This document shows, in pieces, positions 8,536-16,986 of a stretch of 22,992 nt of DNA. The stretch covers positions 1 to 22,992 of the forward strand of contig JALPMN010000579.1 in NCBI GenBank assembly GCA_024243835.1, given 5' to 3'. Source of the DNA: Enteropsectra breve (taxonomy: Eukaryota > Microsporidia). Every line of letters begins with the position of its first letter. Position 1 is the stretch's first letter. The notes below the pieces were generated by a model. The model made no database searches, was not told where the DNA came from, and saw only the letters and a program-made list of their open reading frames with translations. The position numbers and the translations under genes are program-made.

Positions 8536-9693
8536 CTAATTTACAAGATCCACCGGAACTCCACTCCACACCTCATGGCCACGGCGGAATTCTTTCTCAC
8601 GGGAGAACTCAAGATCGCCACGGCAGATCGGACAGGTCGTTTCACGCTCGCACCAGAGCTTGAGGCACTCGGCATGGAAGCAGTGCCCACAGCGCAGCTG
8701 CTTGCCCCGGCCAATATCGTCGGTGCATATCGCACAGGTGCCGGTCATCTCAATCTCAGGGACATTCTTGAGATACTCACAAAGGCCCAGGTATTTTCTA
8801 AAAAGAACAATTTTCTTGCAGAGCTTCTGGCATGTGATAAGCAGCGAGCGTGCTGATGAAAATGGGAATTTGTACATCGCCGTAACAATCAGGGTAAAAG
8901 CCAAATAAAGCAGTATTTTGAAGACCAGGCAGACAATGCCGATTGCAAAGATGTACAGCGATCTGTTGGTCTCAATGCCCAGAAAGTCCAAAAGTACAGC
9001 AGTTGCAGTCTCCAGCATGTCGAGCGTAAAAAGCGCAAATTCCAGACCAAACAGAATTTTGGAGCTGTAGACCAGCAGGCACTTCTTAAGGCAGAAAACA
9101 GCAATGGCAGTGCTGGGGAGGATGGTGGAGAAGGCGGTGATGAGCATTTTTTTGTTGAAGCTGCGCGATGATTTGATCACAAATATCCACTGGAAAGTTC
9201 TAAAACAAAAGAGTCCGGCAAACGCAATTAAATTCGGCATATCCAGATCCTTGGAGAAAAAAGAAAGAACAACAATCAACTCAGAGAAAAACTCATACAC
9301 ATTCTCGTTGTAGAGCATCGTTTCTGATTCGCTGAGCTTGCCGAGTGATGTGTCTGTTATTTTAAAAGTCAGCCAGAGAAAGATGTGGATGGCGAGCGCT
9401 GTATGGAGGAAATGAAGAAAGTTTGTGTTGACAACATTGCTTAAGATGGAGAAGAAGTTCCTTTGTCTGGGAATTGCAATGGCGAGCAGTGTGAGGATGG
9501 AGAAGTGCAGAGAGAGGCCCTTCACGGAAAGAAACATTGGGGCTTTGAAAAATAAAAAGCAAAGTGTTCTGCATATCATGTATAAAAATAGCCCATGCAA
9601 GATGCTAATAGCAGCCAATAAAACAGAAGAGTGGTTTAAAAGTAATTTACTTACTAAATAACCGTATTTGAAGTATAAAATAATGTATTTCAT
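8536..9693 (-). CDS. HRD1: Multi-pass membrane RING-H2 E3 ligase, Hrd1-like
   Basis: Probably the ER-associated degradation ubiquitin ligase that moves misfolded ER proteins to the proteasome. The first ~290 residues contain several hydrophobic spans (for example SVLLAAISILHGLFLYMI, FLHFLHTALAIHIFLWLTF, SLYIFAIGIVCLVFKILLYL), consistent with six to eight membrane passes. Residues 320-358 form a C3H2C3 RING-H2 finger: CAIC, then CGHCFHAEC, then CPIC, all eight zinc ligands present. Order, length of the membrane part and the position of the RING directly after it fit Hrd1/synoviolin or the related gp78 type. The tail after the RING is only about 27 residues, far shorter than in yeast Hrd1. Other membrane RING ligases are not excluded. 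The large + strand ORF opposite the RING is a shadow. Confidence 0.8.
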   Translation of the reverse strand: MKYIILYFKYGYLVSKLLLNHSSVLLAAISILHGLFLYMICRTLCFLFFKAPMFLSVKGLSLHFSILTLLAIAIPRQRNFFSILSNVVNTNFLHFLHTALAIHIFLWLTFKITDTSLGKLSESETMLYNENVYEFFSELIVVLSFFSKDLDMPNLIAFAGLFCFRTFQWIFVIKSSRSFNKKMLITAFSTILPSTAIAVFCLKKCLLVYSSKILFGLEFALFTLDMLETATAVLLDFLGIETNRSLYIFAIGIVCLVFKILLYLAFTLIVTAMYKFPFSSARSLLITCQKLCKKIVLFRKYLGLCEYLKNVPEIEMTGTCAICTDDIGRGKQLRCGHCFHAECLKLWCERETTCPICRGDLEFSREKEFRRGHEVWSGVPVDLVN

Positions 9694-9831
9694 AAATAAA
9701 CTTATAAGCTTATATGAAAAGTATTTCTATGGCAAATATAGTTTAGCTCTTTCTAATAGATAGACTTTCTAGCGCTCTTCAAGTTGTATTTGATTCTTTA
9801 AATGTCAAGTTCAGTATTTTCTATAAAATTA

Positions 9832-9904
9832 TCTCTCGTGGCGTAATGGTTAACGCGTCTGACTTCTAATCAGAAGATTGCGGGTTCGAGTCCCGCCGAG
9901 AGAG
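9832..9904 (+). tRNA. tRNA-Arg (TCT)
   Basis: Complete cloverleaf: acceptor TCTCTCG pairs perfectly with CGAGAGA. The D-arm contains TGGCGTAATGGTTAACGC. Anticodon stem TCTGA/TCAGA encloses CTTCTAA with anticodon TCT, reading AGA. The T-arm is GCGGG-TTCGAGT-CCCGC. Discriminator G, no intron, no encoded CCA, and TTTT follows within a few bases. Confidence 0.95.
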
Positions 9905-10172
9905 TAAACTTTTGTACATAATATTTATTTTTAGCATGCTAAATACAAGATGAGACAAAGACTCAGTCAATGATATTTATTTTGTGCACTTTATGCCTTA
10001 AAGACACTTTACGATTAATGTTTAGACTACGTGAAGATAAATTTTGCAAATCTTAGATGAGAAGATACTTAGTGCATGAAAAAAAATTAAATACCGTTAG
10101 CAAAAATGAAAAATACTAAGATTTAATGATTATTGAATCAATACCTTAACAATATTCTTTTAACTAGTAGTT

Positions 10173-11111
10173 TCACTCAGTTCCGGGTAGTATCTCTCTC
10201 ATCATTAGATAGTATATTGCATCCGGTTCTACGTTGTGAAACACCATAGGATGGCCGTTATTTTGAATGCATTCTATCTTTGATTCGTTGTATTTAATGT
10301 TTTTAATGTCCTTAATATACAGGACTGACTCAACGGCGTACTTATTAGGGAGGATTTTTCTTCCGTTCGGATCTTGTATGAAATAAGTTGTTTCGAACTG
10401 GGCTGTCTTATCCTTGTAAACAGAATCCAGGTGCAGTTTTAAAATAAAGTGCGATTTGGCTGTCATTCCTGTAAATGTAACTCTTTCTGGATGTGCTGCG
10501 CCTTGGCACTGGGCACAATGTGAAGTCTGAAACAATGTGAGCATGCAAAGATCAACTTTTCCTGTCTCATCATAAACAGAAGGATTGGCACAGATATTCA
10601 GGCATATGTTTTCATCATTTATTTCCAATTTTCTTTTAGTGTTAAAACACAGTGCATTTCCTGTGACCCTGGTAAACATATTTTTGAATGGGTTATCGTA
10701 TTTGAATTCACTGGATTTTTCTGTCTCAAGGATTATCAGAAGAGTCTGCAATTTTCTTTCTAATGAGTGGTAATCGGATTTTTTTGCAAGGAAACTGTCC
10801 AGAACATTTATAGCATCTCGCTCATGTTTTTTTAGATCTTTATACTTCATGCTGCCATCAACAATCTTGATCATCATCTTTAGTGCGTTTGTATAAGATT
10901 TACACATAAATTCTTTGCCAAGAAGCGCCGATTTTACTTCTTTATTGGAAAGAATGAAGGACGAGATGTTTTGCAAGTAGTTTTGATTTAGCGGGTTTTC
11001 GGCATAATATTCATACACAAAGTATATGATCAGTGCACTAAATATCAGTAAGCAAAAAACTGCACATACACCAACTCTGAAGAGTAATAGATCATCCCCT
11101 TTAACATCCAT
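10173..11111 (-). CDS. Membrane-anchored degenerate USP-like protein, divergent array member (copy A)
   Basis: 312 aa, the most divergent of four paralogues. A membrane segment (about 12-33) is followed by a region I read as a ubiquitin-specific protease fold. NYLQNISSFILSNKEVKSAL (44-63) lies where USPs have TCYMNSxLQ, with Asn44 at the catalytic Cys position. PFKNMF (141-146) corresponds to the PFxG segment before the zinc fingers. Cys155 and CAQC (199-202) are finger remnants. YAVESVLYIKD and VFHN correspond to the C-terminal box, but the catalytic His is replaced (KIECIQNNGHP). It is thus the copy that has lost most active-site residues. GGG stands 2 bases before the ATG and AAAGGAG (+ strand) 50 bases upstream. 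That the paralogues are related is certain; the USP assignment is inferred. Confidence 0.75.
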   Translation of the reverse strand: MDVKGDDLLLFRVGVCAVFCLLIFSALIIYFVYEYYAENPLNQNYLQNISSFILSNKEVKSALLGKEFMCKSYTNALKMMIKIVDGSMKYKDLKKHERDAINVLDSFLAKKSDYHSLERKLQTLLIILETEKSSEFKYDNPFKNMFTRVTGNALCFNTKRKLEINDENICLNICANPSVYDETGKVDLCMLTLFQTSHCAQCQGAAHPERVTFTGMTAKSHFILKLHLDSVYKDKTAQFETTYFIQDPNGRKILPNKYAVESVLYIKDIKNIKYNESKIECIQNNGHPMVFHNVEPDAIYYLMMREILPGTE

Positions 11112-11113
11112 GT

Positions 11114-11167
11114 GGGTAATAAAATAGATCGATTGATAAAAATTTTAGAAAAATAATTTTAAAGGAG
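11114..11167 (-). promoter_or_regulatory. Promoter-like pair of motifs, copy A
   Basis: On the gene strand CTCCTTTAAAATT lies about 50 bases before the ATG and CCC 2 bases before it. The same two elements precede copies B, C and D. Confidence 0.4.
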
Positions 11168-11513
11168 AAAAAAAGAATTATATCACAAATGATTTTGCTT
11201 GATTTGCAACGACAAAATACCCCTTCTACAAAACTATTTGTATAACCAGCATGGGTCTAAAAGTATCATTTTGAATAAAAACGGCAAAATCTTTCAAATC
11301 TACCTTTTTCCTGTATAATTAGCGGCTTATAGTCCCTTAATTTTAGTTTTCAACATCTTCATGAATATTCAAATACTTTCTATGATATAACTAACAGAAT
11401 CGAAAGCTAATTATTCCATTTTAAATATTATAGTTTTACCATGCAAGTTGTAAAGCAGCTTAGATAACGCTTAGGCGAGTATTGAAAAAAATATAAAATG
11501 ATAAGTTTATAAT
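11168..11513. other. Gene-free spacer between copies A and B
   Basis: AT-rich, no ORF, RNA gene or notable repeat seen. Confidence 0.45.
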
Positions 11514-12428
11514 TTAATTTGATCTCTCTTTCATCATGGCATAATATGCTCCATCCTTCTGGAAATCGTTAAATACTAGGGGCTGCCCCTTGTTCTCCAC
11601 ATAGTGCATCGTAGCGCCCATGATGGAGCTGTCCTTAATATAGAGAACTGAAAGAACCTCATATTCATTTGGCTGGAGAATTTCTCCCACCTCATTTTTT
11701 AAATGGTATCTTTCCCTAAACTGAATTGGTGTATTTTTGAATTCTTTAACTGCCTCTATTCTCCAGATAAAATACTTATTGGCAGATACAAAATCTAAGG
11801 CCATGGTTTCGTTGTGGTAGGTTGAGTTGCACTGCGTACAAGGCGCATCCTCATAGATTGGCTTTATCTCAAAATCAAACGTTCCCTTCGCGTCAAGATC
11901 TGAGGGACTGAGTTTTGTATAAAGAAAAACGTAGTTATCAGCATCTTTTACTGTCCTTTTTGTACTGGGACAGGTAAGCGACCTGTTGTATTTGACAAAC
12001 AGCCCGTTGAATGGACTGTCTGGACGACCTGAATTGTCATTTTCCAAATGCTGCAGTATTTGCATGAATTTTATGCTGACAGGAGCCTTTTCCTCAGTAT
12101 TGTATGTTATGCTACGAAGGAAATAATCAAAATTTCGGATACTATTTTGCTCGCTCTTTGGCAGGTTTTTGTACTCAATCCCTTCATCAACTATTTTAAG
12201 CAATGCTTTGAGGGCATGTGTTTTTGAGCCCTCAGGAAATTCATTTGCGATGAGCCATGCCTTTATTTCCTTATTGGAGAAAATGAATGAAGCGGCATCT
12301 CTTAGATAAGTTGAAATCGAGCTATACAGGCTTTTGATGACTAACCAAACAATACAGCCTACTAGTACCACTATTGCGAGTGCTATTCCATAATAGATAA
12401 GATCTTCCCCCAGTGCTTTTAACAACAT
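11514..12428 (-). CDS. Membrane-anchored degenerate USP-like protein (copy B)
   Basis: 304 aa. A membrane anchor (about 12-32) would leave the rest on one face of a membrane. Landmarks in USP order: TYLRDAASFIFSNKEIKAWL (40-59), aligning with the Cys box TCYMNSxLQxL but with Thr40 for the catalytic Cys; a helical part ending in FMQILQHLE (121-129); SPFNGLF (138-144); CPST (153-156), half of a zinc knuckle; CTQC (197-200), an intact knuckle; KYFIWRIEA (218-226), like the LPxxLIxxLxRF strand; NEYEVLSVLYI (254-264); MHYVENKG with His275, the GHY position; FND with Asn287-Asp288; and AYYAMM (294-299), like the final AYxLFY. Cys loss predicts no deubiquitinase activity, with possible ubiquitin binding. 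The start is set by CCCC three bases upstream. Nearest relative is copy C, with visibly similar DNA. Confidence 0.8.
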   Translation of the reverse strand: MLLKALGEDLIYYGIALAIVVLVGCIVWLVIKSLYSSISTYLRDAASFIFSNKEIKAWLIANEFPEGSKTHALKALLKIVDEGIEYKNLPKSEQNSIRNFDYFLRSITYNTEEKAPVSIKFMQILQHLENDNSGRPDSPFNGLFVKYNRSLTCPSTKRTVKDADNYVFLYTKLSPSDLDAKGTFDFEIKPIYEDAPCTQCNSTYHNETMALDFVSANKYFIWRIEAVKEFKNTPIQFRERYHLKNEVGEILQPNEYEVLSVLYIKDSSIMGATMHYVENKGQPLVFNDFQKDGAYYAMMKERSN

Positions 12429-12431
12429 ATT

Positions 12432-12469
12432 GGGGATAAAATCTTTGGATCATTTTTATTTTAAAGGAG
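12432..12469 (-). promoter_or_regulatory. Promoter-like pair of motifs, copy B
   Basis: On the gene strand: CTCCTTTAAAATAAAAAT with its CTCCTTT 35 bases before the ATG, and CCCC three bases before it. Spacing is the same as for copies C and D. Confidence 0.45.
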
Positions 12470-13062
12470 AGTAAAATTTTTAAAGGATGTATATTTTTTA
12501 TTCGAATTAGAATTGTGTGTAAATAGTCTAATAATTAAATACCGCTCTATGGATAACCATTATTTATAGCATAAGGCTATTAACGATAAGAATGTTTTAT
12601 TGAATATTGTAGAATAAAAGACATACTGCTGCAAAAGCATTAATTCTAGAAATAAATCAGCTTATTTTTAGATATGCCGCATATTCAGATCTCATTTTGT
12701 CGAAATACCTCAAATGGACTGATGAAATTTTAATTAAATTACCCATGTTAGAGCAACAACCAAATAGCTTCTTTTCGTTTAGTAAAGAACCTGAAAGCGA
12801 AACAATTAAAGGATATGTGTGTCTAAACCTTCTTTTTACAACTTTTCCATCTAGATATAAGTTTACGGGAACTAAGGTTTCAACTTGAATAAGACTTTTA
12901 GATTATGGCTGGACTTAATTAGTAAAATAACAGTAATAATAATCGTTAGACAAATCACACTACAAAATGGGTTGAAAAAAAGACTATTTTTGAAAAGGCT
13001 TTGTGTCGAAAAAATGAATAATGCAACCCAAGGGTATTTAAATTTTATTTTAATATCTATGG
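12470..13062. other. Gene-free spacer between copies B and C
   Basis: About 590 bp of AT-rich sequence. The only ORF of note (12697-12888, +) has no ATG and no start signal. I see no RNA gene or clear repeat. Confidence 0.45.
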
Positions 13063-13980
13063 TTAAAATCCACTTTTATAATCTGATTTCTCTTTCATCA
13101 TGACAAAATATGCTCCATTCTTCGCTAGATCGTTAAATACCAACGGCTGTCCCTTGTTCTCCACAAAGTGCATCGTGACCGAGAACCAGTTAAGCCTGAT
13201 ATAAAGAATTGAAACAATTTCATATTTGTTTGGTTGAAGAATTTCTCCAGCCTCATTTTTTAGATAATATTGCTCCTTAAATTGAACTGTTGTTCCTTTG
13301 AAGTCCTCAGTTGCCACTATTTTCCAAATAAAATACTTATTGGCTGACGCAAAAGTCAGTGTCTTGTTTTCTTTGTGGAAATAAGCATTGCACTGGGTAC
13401 AAAATGGATATTCAGTCAACTGCTTTGCTCTAAAACTAAAGGCTCCGTTCTTGTCTAGATCAGAACGGCTGAGATCTGTTTTAAGAAATATACATTTTTC
13501 AGTGCTCTCCATGGTTTTCGTTGTGCTGGGACATAAAAGAGACGTGTTAAATGTAACAGCCATGCGGTCAAATGCACTATCTGGACGATCAGAGTTTTCT
13601 TTCACTAAAAATTCTAGAATTTGCATAAATTTCATGTCTATAGGAAGCTTGTGCTCAGGAACCGCTGTTATGCTACGAAGGAAGTAGTCTAGTTTTAAGA
13701 TACTGTTTTTCTCATCCTTTGTCAGGTATTTATAGTCCATTCCTTCATCAACTATTTTCATCATTGCTTTGAGGGCATATGTATATGATTCTTCGGGAAA
13801 CCGGCTGGATTTGAGCCAGATCTTTATTTCTTCATTGCTAAGGATAAATGACATGGTATCCTTTAGCTGAGTTGAGACCGAGCTATAGAAGCAACTGGCG
13901 ATATAAATGCCAATACCAGCTATTGCTGTGCAAATTCCCATAACTATCCAGTAGTCTAATGATCCCACATACCACTCCAT
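13063..13980 (-). CDS. Membrane-anchored degenerate USP-like protein (copy C)
   Basis: 305 aa, close to copy B throughout. Membrane segment about 10-32. The Cys-box equivalent is TQLKDTMSFILSNEEIKIWL (37-56), with Thr37 at the catalytic Cys and Gln38 at the following aromatic. Other landmarks are FMQILEFL (118-125), CPST (150-153), CTQC (194-197), KYFIWKIVA, NKYEIVSILYI, His271 in TMHFVENKG, Asn283-Asp284 in FND, and AYFVMM. Its SAFDRM replaces SPFNGL, so the segment before the finger has decayed. The extra tail (YKSGF) after the shared KEKS end comes from a lost stop. CCCC lies three bases before the ATG. The Harbinger transposon begins about 330 bp beyond its start codon, outside the promoter motifs. 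Confidence 0.8.
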   Translation of the reverse strand: MEWYVGSLDYWIVMGICTAIAGIGIYIASCFYSSVSTQLKDTMSFILSNEEIKIWLKSSRFPEESYTYALKAMMKIVDEGMDYKYLTKDEKNSILKLDYFLRSITAVPEHKLPIDMKFMQILEFLVKENSDRPDSAFDRMAVTFNTSLLCPSTTKTMESTEKCIFLKTDLSRSDLDKNGAFSFRAKQLTEYPFCTQCNAYFHKENKTLTFASANKYFIWKIVATEDFKGTTVQFKEQYYLKNEAGEILQPNKYEIVSILYIRLNWFSVTMHFVENKGQPLVFNDLAKNGAYFVMMKEKSDYKSGF

Positions 13981-13983
13981 CTT

Positions 13984-14022
13984 GGGGCTAAAATTAAATG
14001 CTGATTTTTATTATAAAGGGGA
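13984..14022 (-). promoter_or_regulatory. Promoter-like pair of motifs, copy C
   Basis: On the gene strand: CCCCTTTATAATAAAAAT with CCTTT 34 bases before the ATG, and GCCCC three bases before it. Beyond it to the transposon (14023-14309) the spacer shows nothing else. Confidence 0.45.
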
Positions 14023-14312
14023 ATGAGTTTTTTATTGAAGTAGTAATTTTATTAATTTTTGTTTTGAGTTAAAATTTTTGCGAAAATTTTAAATACAGCG
14101 GTAAAATATGGTAATTATTTGTTGGAAGGTTGCTTTTTGCAACATGAAAAAAAACATAGTTTGTGGAGTCTTTTTTAAAAAATAAAGCAGCTTATAAACA
14201 CAACGATGTGGTAAGGCAACACATAAAAATAAAGAGACGACGTAGAGCAAAGCTAGAAATAGTGTGCCAGGGTGAAGCCACAAAAGTTAATTATGAAGTA
14301 TGATTAAACTAA

Positions 14313-14335
14313 GGGCGTGTTCACATTTTTGCTTA
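14313..14335 (+). repeat. Left terminal inverted repeat
   Basis: 23 bp beginning GGGCGTGTTCACATTTTT; exact reverse complement of 16284-16306. Preceded by target duplication TAA (14310-14312). Confidence 0.95.
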
Positions 14336-14355
14336 TGGAAAAATTTTTCAAAATT

Positions 14356-14430
14356 ATGCGCATAGAAAATTCGATGCGCATTAGATTTTCTATGTGCATT
14401 TATAATTAATGAGTGTTCACATTTTTGCTT
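14356..14430. repeat. Left subterminal repeats of the transposon
   Basis: ATGCGCATAGAAAAT (14356-14370) faces ATTTTCTATGTGCAT (14385-14399), one mismatch. GTGTTCACATTTTTGCTT (14413-14430) repeats 18 bases of the terminal repeat in direct orientation. These are likely binding sites for the transposon-encoded proteins. Confidence 0.8.
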
Positions 14431-14467
14431 TTGTAAAATAAATATTAAAAAATTTTTATTATGATAT

Positions 14468-15472
14468 ATGCTGTCTCCTGGAAGAAAAAAATTCTTACTG
14501 TCAATGATTGATGAAGAATTGGTTTTATTAATGTTGAAAAAAAGGAGTACATTGTATGATGAAACGTGGTATAAAATGTCATTGAAAGAATATGACAATT
14601 CTCAATTTGAAGCCACTTACAGAATGCCTCGCTTGTGCATGACTTTTATAGAAGAAATTTTTTTTAGTAGAAGTTTACTTGTGAAAAGTGATGAAAATTT
14701 GAAGTATTTTCACATGCTTGTGTATTTCAGCATGTATAGTATAAGTTATCGTGCACTTGGTGAAAAATTTGGTGTTACAATTACAAAAACGTTTTATCAT
14801 TTACGCAGAATCAAGACGATATTTAATAGGGTAATAGGCCCTATTTATATTAAAAGACCACAGGGGACAGATGAATATATAGAACTTGCATCCAAATTTA
14901 GCACAAATAGGGGGTTGATAGGCACAATACTAGCGGTCGACGGGACTCATATACCAATAGAGGCCCCAAAACATCATGCGACTCAATATATAAATAGGAA
15001 AGGATGGTATTCCATAGTATTTCAATTAGTAGCAGATGCAGATTATATTATTCGAGACATATTTGGAGGTTTTCCAGGTTGCTGCCATGATGCCTATATT
15101 TATGCGAGATCTCCTTTTAAAAACTATGTCGATACTGTTATTCCTAGCCCATATTTTGTAATTGGTGATTCTGCTTATCCTTCTTCTGATAAACTGGCGA
15201 CTCCTTTTCGTGGAATTTTAACACTTGATCAAGAAATTTACACCAATCAACTATCTTCGCAAAGAATGCATATTGAGTGTACGATTGGCAGGATAAAAGG
15301 AAGATTTAAGCGTTTTATGACGTCTTCTAAAAATGGTGAAAATGCGCCGGCTGTTGGACTTTTTTATTTTGCTTGTGTACTACATAATATTATTACATTA
15401 CACAAGCTTGATTCTGCTGATAAGTATTACGAGGAGTATCTAAATGAACAAGAAAACGACAATAATGATTAA
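14468..15472 (+). CDS. PIF/Harbinger transposase (DDE superfamily, HARBI1-like)
   Basis: The 334-aa product is the nuclease that would excise and reinsert the element. An N-terminal helical part (to about 130) contains a helix-turn-helix-like region (YFSMYSISYRALGEKFGVTI). It is followed by the DDE_Tnp_4-type catalytic core. Asp158 is in AVDGTHIPI, Asp234 in GDSAYPSSDKL and Glu270 in HIECTIGRIKGRFKRF, the expected DDE triad. GCCHDAYIYARS (about 204-215) matches the conserved HDxxxxxxS segment. Length is normal for the family and no stop or frameshift is present, so it is probably functional. The ATG at 14468 is the first in frame. It converges on the Myb/SANT gene, ending 12 bases from it. 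Confidence 0.92.
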   Translation: MLSPGRKKFLLSMIDEELVLLMLKKRSTLYDETWYKMSLKEYDNSQFEATYRMPRLCMTFIEEIFFSRSLLVKSDENLKYFHMLVYFSMYSISYRALGEKFGVTITKTFYHLRRIKTIFNRVIGPIYIKRPQGTDEYIELASKFSTNRGLIGTILAVDGTHIPIEAPKHHATQYINRKGWYSIVFQLVADADYIIRDIFGGFPGCCHDAYIYARSPFKNYVDTVIPSPYFVIGDSAYPSSDKLATPFRGILTLDQEIYTNQLSSQRMHIECTIGRIKGRFKRFMTSSKNGENAPAVGLFYFACVLHNIITLHKLDSADKYYEEYLNEQENDNND

Positions 15473-15483
15473 AATTTAGTTAT

Positions 15484-16098
15484 TTAATTAAGTTTCTTTA
15501 GTACAGCATCGAGTTTTTCGTTAACGCTACTTAGGCCTTTTTTTAAATCAACGATGTCTTCCTCAATTTTTGTAATATTTATATTTTCATTATCAATTAG
15601 GCTTTTTATCAAATGATTACGCTCAGAAAATGAACTAGCTAGCATTTGCATTATACCATTGTCTTTTTTATTTTTATTGCTTGCTTTACCACTGGCTGTT
15701 AATACGTTTTGTACGGAATCACAACTCACAACGCTACTATCATAGTGTTCTACTTGTTCATCTAATAGTCCATCATTATCAACTACTGCAATAGGCGAAA
15801 TCGTCGGATTTTTAAACAAGTGCTCTTTGAGTATGGCATAATATTTCCACTTTACTGTACTCTCACCGCTTCGTCTTGCGATTAAGTCATGCTTTTTATA
15901 TTGCGTGAGCAAATAATTATACTGAATCCTGGCTTCAGCACCAGATATATCGTTGCCTATTTCTTCAGAAAGGCTATTCCATAAGATCCCAACTTGTCGC
16001 GCCCTTCCTTTCATTTCTTCAAAGCGCTCTTCCCATTCTCTGCTGCTTCTAAGCTCGATAAGCCTAATAATCTGATCATTGTTCCATTTTAGCTGCAT
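15484..16098 (-). CDS. Transposon Myb/SANT-like DNA-binding protein
   Basis: The 204-aa second protein of the Harbinger element. Residues 1-95 form a Myb/SANT-like (MADF-like) trihelical domain: MQLKWNNDQIIRLIELRSSR with Trp5, then Trp22 in REWEERFEEM, then GILWNSLSEEI, and a third helix around EARIQYNYLLTQYKK. In characterised Harbinger elements this protein helps the transposase enter the nucleus and binds the ends. The C-terminal part is acidic and polar and ends in a coiled coil (about 165-203) suited to dimerisation or transposase contact. Start ATG at 16098 lies just inside the right end of the element. The ORF is intact. Confidence 0.85.
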   Translation of the reverse strand: MQLKWNNDQIIRLIELRSSREWEERFEEMKGRARQVGILWNSLSEEIGNDISGAEARIQYNYLLTQYKKHDLIARRSGESTVKWKYYAILKEHLFKNPTISPIAVVDNDGLLDEQVEHYDSSVVSCDSVQNVLTASGKASNKNKKDNGIMQMLASSFSERNHLIKSLIDNENINITKIEEDIVDLKKGLSSVNEKLDAVLKKLN

Positions 16099-16201
16099 TA
16101 TATGGAATTTAAAAATTGCGTATAGAATTTTCTATCAACTCAGATGCAGATTGAAAATTCTACACGCAAAATATTTCTTTTGCCTAAGCAAAAAAAGAAG
16201 A

Positions 16202-16253
16202 GTGTTCACATTTATAAATATGGAAAAAATATTTTTCTATGCGCATAGAAAAA
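16202..16253. repeat. Right subterminal repeat and palindrome of the transposon
   Basis: GTGTTCACATTT (16202-16213) repeats part of the terminal motif. A perfect 22-bp palindrome centred on ATGCGCAT (16232-16253, TTTTTCTATGCGCATAGAAA...) shares CGCATAGAAAA with the left subterminal repeat. Confidence 0.85.
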
Positions 16254-16283
16254 TTTGGCCATTTACAAGCCAATTTTTTTGCT

Positions 16284-16306
16284 TAAGCAAAAATGTGAAC
16301 ACGCCC
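16284..16306 (-). repeat. Right terminal inverted repeat
   Basis: Exact reverse complement of the left terminal repeat, followed by target duplication TAA (16307-16309). Confidence 0.95.
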
Positions 16307-16536
16307 TAAGTTTTTTTTATAAACACGCCGTTAATTTTTAATTGGCTTTACAACAATTCAAATAGCAAAAAAGTGTGTCTAAGACACTCCAGTGGCAAAT
16401 ATACAATATACACGAATATTTATCACTGATCAGAGCCTGTTAGTCGATGCCGAGAATATTCAAACAAGTACTAGAGAAAAGGTTCAGTATATCTGCTGCA
16501 CAAGGGGCATCTAGCAAAAATGATGGTGCATAGTAT

Positions 16537-16598
16537 GCGCACTCCTAAAAGGTTTAGGATAACCAACAGACATTTCTGAACCTTTTAGTTCTGTGCGC
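16537..16598. repeat. Imperfect inverted repeat (62 bp)
   Basis: GCGCAC..TAAAAGGTT at the left pairs with AACCTTTTAG..GTGCGC at the right, with a small internal bulge (TCC opposite GTTCT). It could form a long hairpin. Confidence 0.65.
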
Positions 16599-16961
16599 AA
16601 AAATCTTATTGTGTAAAATGAGAAAGTGTTAGATCGTCAATTTAACAGTCCTTTTTTATACTACAAAACTTGAAAAAGAAAACATAGATGTCAACAGCAG
16701 CAATAATTATCAGGCTATAGAAAAAGCTGTTCTTACATAGTGCTATTGCTGCGGTGTATTGATAGGGGAATTCAAGCAAAAATATTTAATATAGGAAGCA
16801 TTTTAAAACGTAGAAAGTCGCATTTTAATAGCACACAACATGTCTGGTCATTAATGTCAACACAAGAATTGTTCAAATGATTTATTTCTCTCTGGCGTTC
16901 CATCCTCTCTTTCCGTTGTAAAATATTTATCAAAATTTTATAACGACAATTAAAATATCAG

Positions 16962-16986
16962 CAAGAGAGGATTTTCACCTCTCTTG
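16962..16986. repeat. Perfect 9-bp hairpin
   Basis: CAAGAGAGG (16962-16970), a 7-nt loop ATTTTCA, and CCTCTCTTG (16978-16986). GC content is well above its surroundings. It lies about 170 bases past the stop codon of copy D. Confidence 0.6.

Larger units (their letters stand above)
14313..16306 (+). mobile_element. Complete PIF/Harbinger DNA transposon (1994 bp)
   Basis: The termini are perfect 23-bp inverted repeats starting GGGCGTGTTCACATTTTTGC (14313-14335 and 16284-16306). They are flanked by TAA on both sides (14310-14312 and 16307-16309), the three-base target duplication typical of PIF/Harbinger. Two convergent ORFs fill the inside: a DDE transposase (+) and a Myb/SANT-like DNA-binding protein (-), the standard pair for the family. 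Both ORFs and both ends are intact, so the insertion looks recent and possibly still active. Subterminal copies of the terminal motif and palindromes lie just inside each end. Its low GC and codon use differ from the neighbouring host genes. Confidence 0.93.

Noticed and set aside
12697..12888. 63-aa plus-strand ORF, faintly Myb-like at its start (LKWTDEILIKL)
   Set aside because: Begins with TTG, has no start signal, and the likeness to the transposon Myb-like protein is too short to support a relic.
16772..16903. 43-aa minus-strand ORF with several Cys
   Set aside because: No start signal, no recognised motif, and such a length is expected by chance in this spacer.
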